From Sanderia malayensis (taxonomy: Eukaryota; Cnidaria; Scyphozoa; Semaeostomeae; Pelagiidae), in assembly GCA_013076295.1 (NCBI GenBank), contig RQOL01000616.1, forward strand, positions 4,430,392 through 4,494,391: 64,000 nt of DNA, given 5' to 3'. Each line of letters begins with the position of its first letter. Position 1 is the first letter of the stretch. Made by a program: the position numbers and the translations under genes. Positions 27,301-41,834 of this stretch are shown here, piece by piece. The notes beneath the pieces were generated by a model. The model had not been told where the DNA came from, did not search any database, and saw only the letters and a list, made by a program, of their open reading frames with translations.

Positions 27301-30300
27301 TGTCACAAGTAAAAGACGAACTGCGAGTAGAGGTAACCATGACAGAATTGTTCAAGTTCAACACAGTTGCTGATCTCAGTGGTTTGATTGATGAAAGAAG
27401 GGGGATGAAAAGATCTGACAGGTTATAAAGATTTTTCCATATCTCTTTTACACGATTTGTTTCTCTTTCGTATTCAACCTATAATGTTTGCATTTGATAT
27501 TTGTTTACTTCGCATTCTTCATAATCTTACGTTTATAACTTCTTGTGTTGCAGTGCTGCGATTGAAGAAAAACTCGATCTCATGCAAGAAGTCGATAATC
27601 ATGACCAAAGCTTAGTCCAGTTAGTAGAAGTCCTGAAACTTTTTATTTTATTACAGAAACTATAAATGTGGGGAATCAAGTCAGCCTGTGTTTAAACTAT
27701 TTTCCACAATGCCTTTGATAACTCGTAATGATTTCGATTTCTTTCTTTCCAGTATTGATATGATGCTGAGAGCTTTCTGGCGGTCTTGTCAGTATGAGCA
27801 TAGATGGGAGAATGGACGTGTTTTGTTGACCGGTGCTACTGGGTACCTGGGGGCATTTATTCTACGAGATTTGCTGGAGTATACAAAAGTAAGTCACCTG
27901 ATAGACACTGTTTTTATAAAGTGGTGAATTGTCTTTTATCTTGGCTTAAAACTAAGACCTTTGCCATTTATTATTCGTTGATGATAGTTTAGTACTTATT
28001 CGAATACTTATTTCAGCATGCTGTAATCTGTCGCATTTTGTTAGGTGCATGTTTACTGTCTTGTGCGAGAGTTACCAAGTGGTCCACCCGAAGAAAGATT
28101 GTTAAAGAACCTTCAACAATATGGGATGATTGCCTCTGCTGGGTGTGAGCCAACCGAGGAGCAACGAAGCCTCAAAGAAATGTTTACAAAACGTGTCACA
28201 GGTGTTAAAGGTAAGTCTAAATTATTAAATCAATACACTAGATACAATTTTGATGACGGGTATATGCTCGAAACCTCAACTTTATTGAATATTTCTAATA
28301 TTTTGTCGCTATATGCTGCATTTTTAGCGTTGTGTTTTTATTAATTGATTGTGCCACAAGCTCGAAGCACATTTTGTTAAATGCATCCACTCGTGAAGTA
28401 AACTTTATTGAAATAATTTGTTCACAGGTGACGTCAGTTTGATAAACCTTGGATTGAAGGAAGAAGATTATGCTCATTTTTCTGTTGAGGTGAAGAATCA
28501 TTTCTTTGCTTGATCAATTCATATTTACACTTGGCATTTGTTATTTCGAACCTTCAAGGGAAATTGAAATTTGTTTGAGATAACGAATATCCCAAATATA
28601 CTATTAGGCGGGGCAATGGCTGTAATAATCTGACTTTTGTACCATACAATTGGATGTTCTCAATAAACCCATGGATATCTGTTTAAATGATGAACTTTTT
28701 CGTAGATCGATTTTGTCATTCATGTTGCCGCTTCTGTCAATCTGATATATCCATATAAGGTATGTAGTTCCCTTTTCATACCTTATCTTGTTTCCTTTTC
28801 TTTTCGGGCCATCAAGTGCCATGCAACATATTACATGTTTTCATTGTCCAATGCCAGGCTTTGCATGGTCCGAATGTACTTGGAACACAGAACATTCTCA
28901 TGTTTGCATGTGCAAGCAAAATAAAGCCAATTCATCACATAAGGTAAGAATTGTCGAATTATGAAAATCATGTGGCATTGTTTTCACCTGCATGGCAAAA
29001 TTAAATCACTTACATTGTGATAATTATGATGGCCTATCTGTTTCTTTAGCACTGATGCAGTTTTTCCTCATGGCTTGAAAGGCTGCCAAGAAGATGCAGA
29101 TATGACTCGTTATTATCACGCTTTGCAGGATGGGTAAGCATTGATTCTACGAGGTCGTCTTGTAATTGTAAACAGATGTATTGATCAGCCTCTTTTCCAT
29201 TTCATGCCAGATACTCTCAGTCGAAGTGGGTTGCAGAGCAGTTGATTATAAGGGCCTCAAAACGCGGCTTGCCTGTTGCTGTGTACAGACTAGGTAAGAC
29301 TAGACTCATCATGCAATGTACCGCACTCAGTAGCGTATGATGTGTGCATGTATCATCTGCTATATGGTGGTCATGACTCTGTTTTCCAGGAAATCTTTCC
29401 GGGAGCAGTAAAACCGGTCACTGGAACCCACAGGATTTCAATCTTCTGATGATCTTGGGTTGCATAGCTACCGGCACAGCTCCTAATGTTGATTGGCTAG
29501 TTGAAATGACACCAGTTGATTTTGTCAGCAAATCAATTGTTCAATTGACACAGGTGACCTTGGTTTATCATTTCTCATAGCTCTTATTATCGAACTCCAC
29601 AGCTTACCAATGCTTACTAGATTAGTATATGCTTATTATAATTATGATCTTTCGATTTTTATTTCTTCAGGCAATTTCATGGTCTTTGGGCAAGACGTTT
29701 CATGTTATTAATTCCAAGCCAATTGACTCCAAGTGAGATATCTTAAAGAACAAGCAATCAAATAAATCCCTGTACCATTTGGTGATGAAAATGCGCAACA
29801 TTTTGAGTATTACTTGTTGTCAATTGTGCTGGAAAAGTTGTGCATTTTCATTATCAAACGGTGCAGGAATTAATATGTTTGCTTGTTACTGAATGCAGAC
29901 ACTTAACGTTTTACTCATTTTAAGGTATCTTGAATTTTTATTTTCTTCATTGAATTCATACCTAGCAAAGAGAGCAATTGAATTTATGTAATATATTTAT
30001 ACTTATACAATACTTATATTAAATACCATTTTAGACTTCTATTTGAATGGATATCAACCCATGGATATCCACTGAAGATTGTCCCATTTTCTGAGTGGCA
30101 CAACAGGTATTAGCATATTACACATAATTATGCTCTTTGAACTTTCTGTGATACTTTAAAACCCTGCCTTATTGTCCTCACAACTGTCTCTTCTGAATAG
30201 GGGTCATATATATCTGTGATGATATTTATGTTCTAGTTTGCGTGAATTTAACTCGAAGAAGAACAGCAGCTCGTTCAGACTTCTTCTTCAACTTTTGGAC

Positions 30301-32266
30301 ACAATGGTTTGGTAAGACACATATTGAAATACCTTGCGAATATAACATGCGTCTACATATGCAATGCTTTCATTATTGTCGATATATTATCACACTCATA
30401 TTTGATGTTTTTTTTATTAAAGCGATGAAGAGTTTTTTTCAAACCTAAGCACGTACCAGAATCCGAAGTTCCAGAAGTTTCTTAATGTTTATCCCCACGC
30501 ATCTCCATACCCAATGACAAATGTATCGTTGCTCCAAACTTACATTGATTGTCTTTCTTCTCTCGGAACAATTAATAAGCCAAAGATTGCTGTTAAAGGT
30601 AACCATTATTTCTTCATGATGCCTTCGTGGTATTTCATCCAGTTTTTTACATAGAAATGATCAAAAACCACAATATATGCCCTGCAGTTATCTGTAAGAT
30701 TTAATTATGAGCCTTCTTTCTTTCATTCACTAGAAAAGAGACTTTTGAGTGGTACTGTTGCCGTAGTAACTGGTGCCTCGAGTGGCATTGGCGAAGCTGT
30801 TGCAAGAAAATTTGCCGATGCAGGTGCATCTGTTGCTATGGCTGCAAGAAGACTCGATAGGTATTATGTTCTACTGTCAATTCCACTTATAAGTCATTGC
30901 ATATTGCTTATCATATCATTAATAAAAGTCTGTTGCTCGAATCAGATTGGAAGAAGTTCGAAACAGCATAATTCAAGATGGAAATGTGGCTATTGCAGTT
31001 AAAACTGATGTTGTAAACAGGCAGAACGTAAGTCAACGTACTCCTATGAAGGCTGCTTTTCTTTTCATGAGCTGAATATTGCTACATGGGTGCTTTAAAT
31101 CTAAGATAAACGAATTTCAGATCAATAGCCTTTTATTTCAATGCTAGATGGAAGATTTGGTGAAGCAAACTGAAGATACATTGGGTGCAGTGGATGTTAT
31201 TGTTTGCTGTGCTGGTGTGATGTATTTTACAATGATGAAGAATCTTCATGTCGATGAATGGGAAAGAACTGTTGATGTTAACTGCAAAGTAAGGCACATT
31301 ACATTCTTTCTTGCAAAAACTATGCTTAAATGATATTGTCTTGCTTTTTCATTAAAGTTTGTTTATATTGTTTGTTTATTTAAGGGCGTTTTGAACAGTA
31401 TCTCTTCTGTTCTACCTGGGATGTTGCAACGAGGCAAAGGTCATATCATTATTATTTCTTCAGATGCTGGTCGTAAGGTTTGTTATTTACTTCTTGGTAT
31501 TAATTCGTATCAGAAATCTCGATAAATCTTCTAACATTGGTCGACGTAGTGATAGTATACATTGCGTATCTCCTGACACTATCTCTTTGTTTATCATTAG
31601 GTATTTCCAGGCTTATCTGTCTATTCTGGCAGTAAGTTTTTTGTTGAAGCTGTTGCACAAGGATTGAGGCTTGAAACTGCTAATTCTGGTATTAAAGTCA
31701 CAACAATACAGCCAGGTAATGTCTGGTATTACGTATGTCAATGTCTGGCATTTAAAATAAGATCTATGAAGTTTACCAATAACTTTTTTCCAAATTCTTT
31801 CAGGTGATGTTCGTACAGAATTGATCCAGCATACAACAGATAAGGAGGTTCGTTATTCATCTACCTGTTATTAAGAAAACTCAATTGATATTGTAATGCT
31901 TCTATTTTTAAATTCCTACCATAGAAATTATGAATGTGATTCATGGACGTAACCAGGGGCTATAAAGGGGGTAGCCGCTTACCCAACGCTGATAGTCAAA
32001 CGATAAAAGAGCACTTGAGTGAGCGCAATAAATAGATAAAGACTGCTACAAGGGGAGGAGGGGTTTGACTCCCTGGCTCCCCCTCTGGCTACGTCTCTGA
32101 TGCGATTGATGTTTTGCAGGCAAAAGACCTCTTTGATTGCAGTGAAAAGACCCCAAAGATATTGGAACCAGTGGATATTGCAAATGCTGTTTTCTATGCT
32201 GCAACGCAGCCTGAGTATTGTGCGATCAATGAGATTCTTGTGGAGCCACGTGAAGCACCAAGCTAA
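24399..32266 (+). CDS. NRPS-like multienzyme: adenylation, carrier, thioester reductase, SDR
   Basis: A 29-exon gene of 1290 codons. Exons: 24399-24912, 24991-25233, 25340-25545, 25924-26046, 26134-26352, 26463-26576, 26797-26879, 26966-27154, 27275-27421, 27554-27619, 27753-27888, 28045-28210, 28428-28489, 28706-28759, 28858-28943, 29050-29133, 29211-29293, 29390-29553, 29671-29732, 30035-30106, 30237-30311, 30423-30598, 30734-30860, 30946-31027, 31148-31288, 31385-31477, 31601-31715, 31804-31847, 32120-32266. The adenylation domain has [38 protein letters not shown] and the catalytic lysine of AMGKLDKK. The carrier has the phosphopantetheine serine in [15 protein letters not shown]. The reductase has [10 protein letters not shown] and Y-S-Q-S-K. 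The C-terminal SDR has [23 protein letters not shown] and Asn in VDVNCKG. No condensation or thioesterase domain is present, so it should activate a carboxylic acid and reduce it to an aldehyde, then an alcohol. The order matches fungal glycine-betaine reductase (ATRR); the substrate here is unproven. Confidence 0.9.
25628..25855 (+). repeat. 24-bp minisatellite in an intron
   Basis: About nine tandem copies of a unit like tgaatgtatcgtctctatct plus tctt fill most of the intron between exons 25340-25545 and 25924-26046. The unit length is divisible by three and the array stays open in frame with the upstream exon until a TGA at 25876, so a retained intron would add about 110 Ser/Leu-rich residues. 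Exons on either side splice in phase 0 without it. Confidence 0.85.
28555..28600. repeat. Fragment of a TA-flanked MITE family
   Basis: An intronic stretch reading gggaaattgaaatttgtttg then agataacg closely matches the interior of the complete element at 44982-45155. It seems to be a decayed piece; no terminal repeats remain. Confidence 0.4.
31942..32099. mobile_element. hAT-type MITE in the last A-T-R-SDR intron
   Basis: A 158-bp non-coding element has imperfect terminal inverted repeats, left catggacgtaaccaggggc and right (reverse complement) cagagacgtagccagagggg. It is flanked by 8-bp direct repeats differing at one base (atgtgatt, 31934-31941; atgcgatt, 32100-32107). CA-rich ends with an 8-bp duplication are typical of non-autonomous hAT elements. 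Confidence 0.7.
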
Positions 32267-33083
32267 GTTGTTTCCTACATACGTTCTAGTGATTCCTTAT
32301 CAACTCATGTTAAACTCCATCCAGGAGAATAATTTTATTAGAATTGATATATTGTAATTGTAAAGGGCGGAAGGCTATTAATTATAATTATATGTGTGCT
32401 AGAGATATTTAATATCTTAATCAAATATATGTCGACAGTATTGATATAAGTTAATGGAATAATTTTTGCTTATTTAAAATTTATTTGGATCCATTGAAAA
32501 GAGTTTAATGTTCAATTAATGTTACATGTTAGGTTGTTCAATTTAAAAAGATTCCATGATTGGGGGTGAGAATTTATTCAGCAATCTTTTATGCGTCATT
32601 GAATACTGTATCTCTCTCTCCAGGTACCATATCCAATTATGACGCAGACAATCATGGCACTCCGCAGCGTCCTGTCCCTTGTTCTTCACAGCAACCCCTG
32701 TTCATTCTTATACTTTTACCGAATGGAAATACTTTCTTTATTTCCAATCGGTTTTTAGTTCTTCACTCATTTACTCGTACTCTTTAAGTAGGCCAGTATA
32801 TTCCTTCTTTTCTTTCCTTCCTTTCATTCAGTGACAGTCTGATAACTATTCTGAGATTAGAAAAAAGAAATTGACCAAGTAAGTGATTTCCACACTCAAT
32901 TATATATTTATTATGCAATGCACTTAATGCATCTTATGAATCATATTTAAAATACCCACGAAAGAGGCCAAGCTCCCAAAACATATCTAATCTAAGATTT
33001 ATGTGTTTCTATGTCTGTATCTAATATAATCTTTGAATAGTTCTAATGAACTATTTAAATTAAGGAGTTTTCCGGTGAATTTC
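32267..33083. other. Convergent spacer, no gene
   Basis: The 3' ends of the A-T-R-SDR gene (+) and the CBM protein (-) face each other here. The sequence is AT-rich with no open frame resembling a protein. Confidence 0.5.
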
Positions 33084-34712
33084 TTATCCCATGCAAAGAA
33101 GCTTGTTATCAAATTTAACGAGGGATAGCTTTGGATTCAAACCTCTATTAAAGTGCACTGTGACTCCAAATTTGAAAAGTGTCCCAGATGTCAATCTCGC
33201 GAGGTAAGATTTGTTACGGAAAACAAAATGGACACGATTTTTTTCTTGGACTTTGTCGGCTTGTGTTACATCGATGGCGTTTAAGGCTTTGGAGTATTCC
33301 ACTGTCACATTCCATCCATATTTATTTTCAGTGATTGGAATATTGATAACCCCCTGTTCACCATCGGGCCATATGGTAGAGCTTGTGAAAAATGCACCGC
33401 AGCTAGGGGGTTGTGGTGTTGTGGGTGATGGTGATGGTGTTGTTGGCTTTTTGCATTGCAACCAATCTGCTCCGATCGGAGCCAGGTCGTTGCAGACCTC
33501 TTCGTCTTCCGATTGGCATGAATAATCTTCGAATCGAACACTTTTAATCTTCACCGTTTTCCCTCTTGCGTGGTGAATTGTAAACTCGATTTTCAATTTC
33601 GAGTCTTTTGTTAGAATTGCATCGTGTCTTTTGTTCTTCAAGACAAAGACACTGCCTGATTTCTTTCCACCAAGTATGTCTGCATTCGGTGTATCAAAAG
33701 TTGAAACATGTGCATCAAATTCCATGAAAACCTTCCATTTATACATGTACTTGTTCACAGGAGTCGTAAATTCGGCTCTAAAACCATCTGGAAATTTGTC
33801 CAGGTACCTAAGATTGTCCTCACAGATTTCTTTGGAATTGACAAGACCTTCATACGCCAACACACCTTTCTCTGTGTATCTTTCAGATACGATCTTTCTA
33901 AATTGCTGGTTTCCGCAGATAGACTTGACTGGATCCAAGATCAAACCTTGTATTAGTCTGGTATTGTTTGAACGGAAGAGATTCACACTGAATTGAAGTT
34001 TGAACATCTGGCCAGGCTGTAGTCTTCCTTTGTTATCTTTACTTGCAATCACGAATTGCGTGTTGTTTATATTTGTTACGATATTTGCATCTGGGACACG
34101 CAATATCATTACTGGAACATTGAAGAAAATGGCCAATTTCCATGCTGAAACTGATTTCTTTATCAGGACACCGAGTTCCATGTCATAGCCTTGAGCATAC
34201 CTGCGGGTGATTCTTACGTCACTTGTGCAATTTGGTATTGTCATAGTTGAGACGCACTGGTCATTGACTGGGAGTGGTTGGACTGTTGTCTTGGGTGTCT
34301 CTGGCTCGCATACAAATGCACCAAGTTGTATCTTTTGAATCTTTGGTCTTGGTCTTTCATATCGTGAGAAATGAACCACAAAATCCTGCGTCGTGTTTGT
34401 TCCAACTTTCAGATCCATGTTGTGTAGCAGATGGGTCAGGTTGAAACTGGAGCCATGATATTTTTTGATTCGTCTTTGGACATTTGCATTCGGAACATCA
34501 AGTGTACTCACGTGTTTATCGAAGTACACCTGAATGTTCCAACCGTTCTGATCTGCCAAGACAGGCACCGTTAGAACACCACGATAGCCGTCTGGGAATT
34601 CATTGATTATCTGGATGTACGTATCACATTTCTCTGCATAAGTGCAGCAACCATACAAAGCAACCAAAAGCGCTATGATATGCAATGTGGCCATGTTTAA
34701 GGACAACTTCAA
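33084..34712 (-). CDS. Secreted protein of four CBM2-like carbohydrate-binding modules
   Basis: A single uninterrupted frame of 542 residues in a locus where almost every other gene is intron-rich. It opens with a signal peptide (hydrophobic core HIIALLVALYGCC) and then repeats a roughly 105-residue module four times, at about 29-134, 152-267, 296-400 and 438-540. Each module begins and ends near a cysteine and carries a G-[FY]-R/G turn, a [NY]-x-W strand and a VxF-like strand, as in family 2 cellulose-binding modules. The first, third and fourth share the FPDGxRG/WPDGEQG opening. A Thr/Pro/Ser linker (TTPSPSPTTPQPPS) precedes the last. There is no catalytic domain. It is divergent from the GH9 gene, whose N-terminal modules are of the same type, so a cellulose-binding helper or matrix protein is a plausible role. 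Confidence 0.8.
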   Translation of the reverse strand: MKLSLNMATLHIIALLVALYGCCTYAEKCDTYIQIINEFPDGYRGVLTVPVLADQNGWNIQVYFDKHVSTLDVPNANVQRRIKKYHGSSFNLTHLLHNMDLKVGTNTTQDFVVHFSRYERPRPKIQKIQLGAFVCEPETPKTTVQPLPVNDQCVSTMTIPNCTSDVRITRRYAQGYDMELGVLIKKSVSAWKLAIFFNVPVMILRVPDANIVTNINNTQFVIASKDNKGRLQPGQMFKLQFSVNLFRSNNTRLIQGLILDPVKSICGNQQFRKIVSERYTEKGVLAYEGLVNSKEICEDNLRYLDKFPDGFRAEFTTPVNKYMYKWKVFMEFDAHVSTFDTPNADILGGKKSGSVFVLKNKRHDAILTKDSKLKIEFTIHHARGKTVKIKSVRFEDYSCQSEDEEVCNDLAPIGADWLQCKKPTTPSPSPTTPQPPSCGAFFTSSTIWPDGEQGVINIPITENKYGWNVTVEYSKALNAIDVTQADKVQEKNRVHFVFRNKSYLARLTSGTLFKFGVTVHFNRGLNPKLSLVKFDNKLLCMG

Positions 34713-35806
34713 GAGTCCTTGAAAGTGCCTTTCTTTTCCACAAGTCCTTTTTTTATATTCAAAAATTTACTCGGAAAATCTCCAGCTGATATAATAATTC
34801 TAAATATTTTTGACAAATCTATTCCGTAGTAGTTGAAGAAATTCGGGCTTGTTCTCCAAATAATTGCTCTAGATCAGAAAAATGTTAGTGTTTTAATTTT
34901 TTGTATTTGACGAGTGATTTCAAAAATTTATCCTTGAAAGCTTTTTATTTATACGGATTTAGCAAAAAGTGTGTTATCTCCTTTAAATCGACTTTTACTT
35001 ATCCTATCTTGAACAACACACCTTTTTATTGTGACGTGTAATTTTTATCTTTCTATGGCCATTATATTTTAACTCAATGCTAAAATGAATGACTCCATTA
35101 ACATCGTCGCCATATTGCTAGAAAAACTGCAGCGACATGTTACACTATGCAATACTGCAACATATTGAAGTCCCGATTTTTGCATTTTATAAACAGAATA
35201 TTGCAGAAAAATTGCCAGCACGACCAGGCTGGCAATTTTTACATTTTATTTTCCATTGAGCCTGAGCGAGCCTGAGGGCCCTATTTTCATGGCCCAAACT
35301 GCCTTCTGTTGTGGCGTAGAAAGGCCATATCCATGACTCGACGTTTCTGCGACAGAAACCATTTCCTGACATGTGTTACACAGAGATGTTCTCTACTGTG
35401 TAGCAGTTGTTTAGAACAACTTTACTCTGTAACAAGTGTGGTCGTGGAAAATATTGGCATTATCGATAGTTATAACCACTGTATTCATGGTTACATTGTT
35501 TTTAAGAACATCCTCACTGTGTAACATTTTTCACATAATTCTTTTACGTAGGCAAATCTCCATGGATATATAAATATGCAAGTGCTCTGTTATTTCTTCA
35601 TGTTTTTCTTTTTTTTCAACTGATTTTGACCATAAAAGACATTGTTTATTCATTTGCAACCACGCTCTATTGTTTTTTCTTATTAGAACGTGGTTTTCAA
35701 TTACATTCAGGGCTGATTAAACACACTCCCTTTCATTTGTTTTGTTTGCTTTAAATTCGACGGTCCCTTGGCTTCAGATTCAGTCATTTTATGATTGTGG
35801 GCGAGA
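34713..35806. promoter_or_regulatory. Divergent spacer between the CBM protein and GH9 genes
   Basis: This 1.1 kb should hold both promoters. It contains a perfect 7-bp hairpin at 35405-35421 (AGTTGTT-tag-AACAACT) nested in a weaker inverted repeat (gttacacagag near 35375, ctctgtaac near 35425). No coding sequence is evident. Confidence 0.35.
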
Positions 35807-38844
<3,038 letters not shown>

Positions 38845-39668
38845 AAATTAGACTGCATAATTTGATTGTGTATTAGAGTGATAATATTATTAGAATCTAA
38901 ATTTACTTTTAACCGTTTGCTGTTTAATCAATTATCAACCCATATTATATTTATTTTATTTTCGAATTTTTCCTATAGAGACTGTTACTGTAGCAATGAT
39001 GGAGCATTATGTCCTCTTTGTTAAGCTTAGCTGGCTGAGTCGATAAAAGTTTGTCGCAATAATACTGGTTTTTTTGTCTTCTTGTCCGTTTTGAGTCCAC
39101 TTTTTGCGCGCAGTAGCGCTATTGGTAGCCCAGAGGTCTACAGCCCGACCCGATCCCAGCAAAGTTTATTAAATTTCAGGGCATCTTTTAACATACTGAG
39201 TGGTGGGGCAAATGCCCCATCAGGCCCCACTGGCTGCCCCACCACTGACTGATGAAAGCTCGGTTTTGCCCCACCAGTGATGGGCCCTTTTGATCATAGC
39301 TACAACTTTATTTTCATCCCTTGAAGTAAGCGAAAGAGCGGAAAGAAGAATACTTCAGTGACTATGTGTTAGCATAGCTTACTATGCTCTAAAGCTTAGG
39401 AAAGTGGCACAATCCAGCACTGGACTATTAAGAAAACTCAGAGGGATGTGGGCCCCTCTGAGTCTTTCCCCCAGCAGTAAAAAAACCTTAAAAGATGCCC
39501 TGTTAAATTTCAATATTTTAATTATTATCAGAACAGCAATTACACATAAAAGGTATGATAGATGATCTGCATGAGGACCATGTCATGTGCAATCAATAAA
39601 GGTGGGCGGTACGCCAAACGCGGTAACATTTTTGTACAGTGGAGGGAGAGGCCTAGCCGACGAGCAAA
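38845..39668. other. Spacer between GH9 and NUP58
   Basis: Besides the hAT-type element at 39177-39502 it holds a weak tRNA-like stretch at about 39105-39160 (an A-box-like tagcgctattggtagc and cccgatccc) that may be an old SINE head. The NUP58 leader sits just before 39669. Confidence 0.35.
39177..39502. mobile_element. hAT-type MITE with perfect 8-bp target duplication
   Basis: A 326-bp non-coding element has 15-bp terminal inverted repeats (CAGGGCATCTTTTAA) and is flanked on both sides by TTAAATTT (39169-39176 and 39503-39510). The CAGGG terminus and 8-bp duplication identify a non-autonomous hAT element. Its interior has internally repeated tggggca/tgcccca runs. Confidence 0.85.
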
Positions 39669-41834
39669 ATGGCGACAGCTTCAGGTGGATTCTCTTTTGG
39701 TAATTCAACAGGACTTTTTGGTTCATCGACGAAGACATCCGCAAGTACATTGCCTACTTTTGGAACGTCAACAAGTGTAGCACCGGCTGGATTGAGTTTT
39801 GGTTTGGCAAAAACTGTATCTGCTCCAACTACATCCACTGGCCTACCTAGCTTTGGCACCTCCTCTGCTTTTGGCATATCTACAACGACTTCTGGTTTAA
39901 ACTTTGGTAAACCTGCAGCTAGTGTCAGTGCATTTACAGTCTCGACAACTTCTCAAGCAAAAACGCAGCCTGGATTTGGTGCTTTATCGTCCACGGGAAC
40001 TACATCAACTGGATTTGGTTTTGGTCAAAATTTACTTGGTGGTGGTACAAAAACGTCGACAGGTTTTGGTACACAGCTAACAACCTCTGCTAACCAAAAC
40101 GCGAATGCATTCTCATTTGGAGGTGCTACGGCATCGGTTGCAGCATCAGTTCCTACTTCAAATGTGTAAGTTTTATTTCTTTGTCTCATTCTCATTCTCA
40201 TTCAATTTTGTTCAAGCAATGAAGATATGAACTCGTATGACTCTTGTTTTTAGTCAACAATCGTTAGAAAATCCTAAAGAAGCTCAACTACCTCAACCAC
40301 TATTGAACATTTACCAAGAGTTGAGGTAATACCTAGTTTATTCTTTATTGCACAAATTTACAAATTGCAAGTTTTGTACTACAATATTTGTATTGTACTT
40401 TACATTTTTCGTCACAGCAAACATATTAAAGATCAGCGAGCAAAAAAAGATGAAATAGCTAGATTTTCTGCCCAACTTATCAATAGAGCAACAGAGGAGA
40501 TCACAGCACTGAAACAGCTTGTATCTGATGGTTCAAATGGGGTTCAAAGAGATGCTATCGCTGTAGAAAACCTCAAGTGTCAAGTTTCTCAAGTATAAAC
40601 AACATTAATCTCTATCTATCTCTAATGATTGTTTTTGTGTTATGATTAAGTATGCTAATTTATTATTTCTATTTGTTGCAGGAATTGAAGTTTGCAGAGA
40701 TTGCCTGCAGAGTTCATGATACTCCTTTGAGTATGCAGCATGATTATTCTGGCCCCATAGAATACTTCCAATACCTTGCTCAGTCATTTGAAACAAGGCT
40801 CATCACATACAGGAAGCAGTTGGACGAATTAGAAGCATATTTGTCCTCTGCGTCGCCAGTAAACCAATTCACACCCCAAGGTGTGAACATGATCATGGTT
40901 TTTATATTTACTTTTTTTATTGCATTTCATGCTACATTTACTGCAATAGCAATGTTAATCTTTTCAGAGCTATTTCACGTGTTAGCAAGGCTCAACGATA
41001 CTTTTCTAGCCCTTGCCTCACAGCTCCATCTCATTCATGAGTCAGTAAAAGTAAGTAATTGGTAAATAGCCTCTCATATTTTAATTTTATCTAAGTTTCA
41101 TTATTCTTTAATCTGGATATTATTCACTCCTTTTCCATCTTTGTCATTCTTATTTTAGTTTTAATTTTGATTCCAGGAACTGAAAGACAAGTATAGTCAA
41201 TACCGTAGAATTGTATTAAATGACCAAACTGACATTTTTGGTTTTAAACCAAGAGCAACTCAAAGAATTGGTAAGCTGTACAGAATTACACTTATAGCTA
41301 AATTTTGCCACACAGTGATGCTTTTTTAATTGTGTCAATGTATTCATTGTGGGTGTTTCTATTCAGGTGCAAGAGGCATTGGTCCATGTCCTTTCTCTGG
41401 AATGGCTGGTACAACTAACCATGAAGTTGCAGCCAACACCAATATTTCCACATCAAGTAAATTCTTGAGGGCATCAGAGTTGTTTCTTTTATGTTATTTT
41501 GCTGATACACTGTGTAATATTGGGTGTCTTTTTGTGGCTTTTTATGTGTTACTTCTTTTTTTAAGGCTCAATGCCTACAGCAAATACCAATATGTTTGGA
41601 TTAGGAAGTGCGAATCTTGGTCAGCAATCATTGATGAAGTCATCTTCTGGTATTAGCAGTGGAATGATCAGAAGTTTATCGTTTTCTGGCCTGTCATCTC
41701 GTCCTGGTACCGCATCCACATCATTGGGCTCGTCTTTAACATCTTCTATGTTTGGTAAAACCGGCTTTACATCAACTACGCCACAGTTTCAACTACAAAA
41801 CCCACCTGGGACAAAACGTGGCAAAGTGAACTAA
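39669..41834 (+). CDS. NUP58: FG nucleoporin NUP58
   Basis: Central-channel nucleoporin of the NUP62-NUP58-NUP54 complex. Eight exons: 39669-40165, 40254-40325, 40418-40592, 40682-40880, 40968-41050, 41177-41270, 41367-41456, 41566-41834; 492 residues (vertebrate form about 600). The first 165 residues are FG repeats (FSFG, GLSFG, FGFG, PSFG). The middle is the conserved helical region, with EEITALKQLVSDGSNGVQRD, ELKFAEIACR, QHDYSGPIEYFQYLAQSFE and LASQLHLIHESVKELKDKY aligning with NUP58 rather than NUP54 or NUP62. The C-terminus returns to FG/Ser-rich sequence and ends NPPGTKRGKVN, like the NKRGKR end of vertebrate NUP58. Confidence 0.92.

Noticed and set aside
39105..39160. Possible tRNA gene
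   Set aside because: A- and B-box-like strings occur but too close together and without a foldable cloverleaf; at most a SINE remnant.
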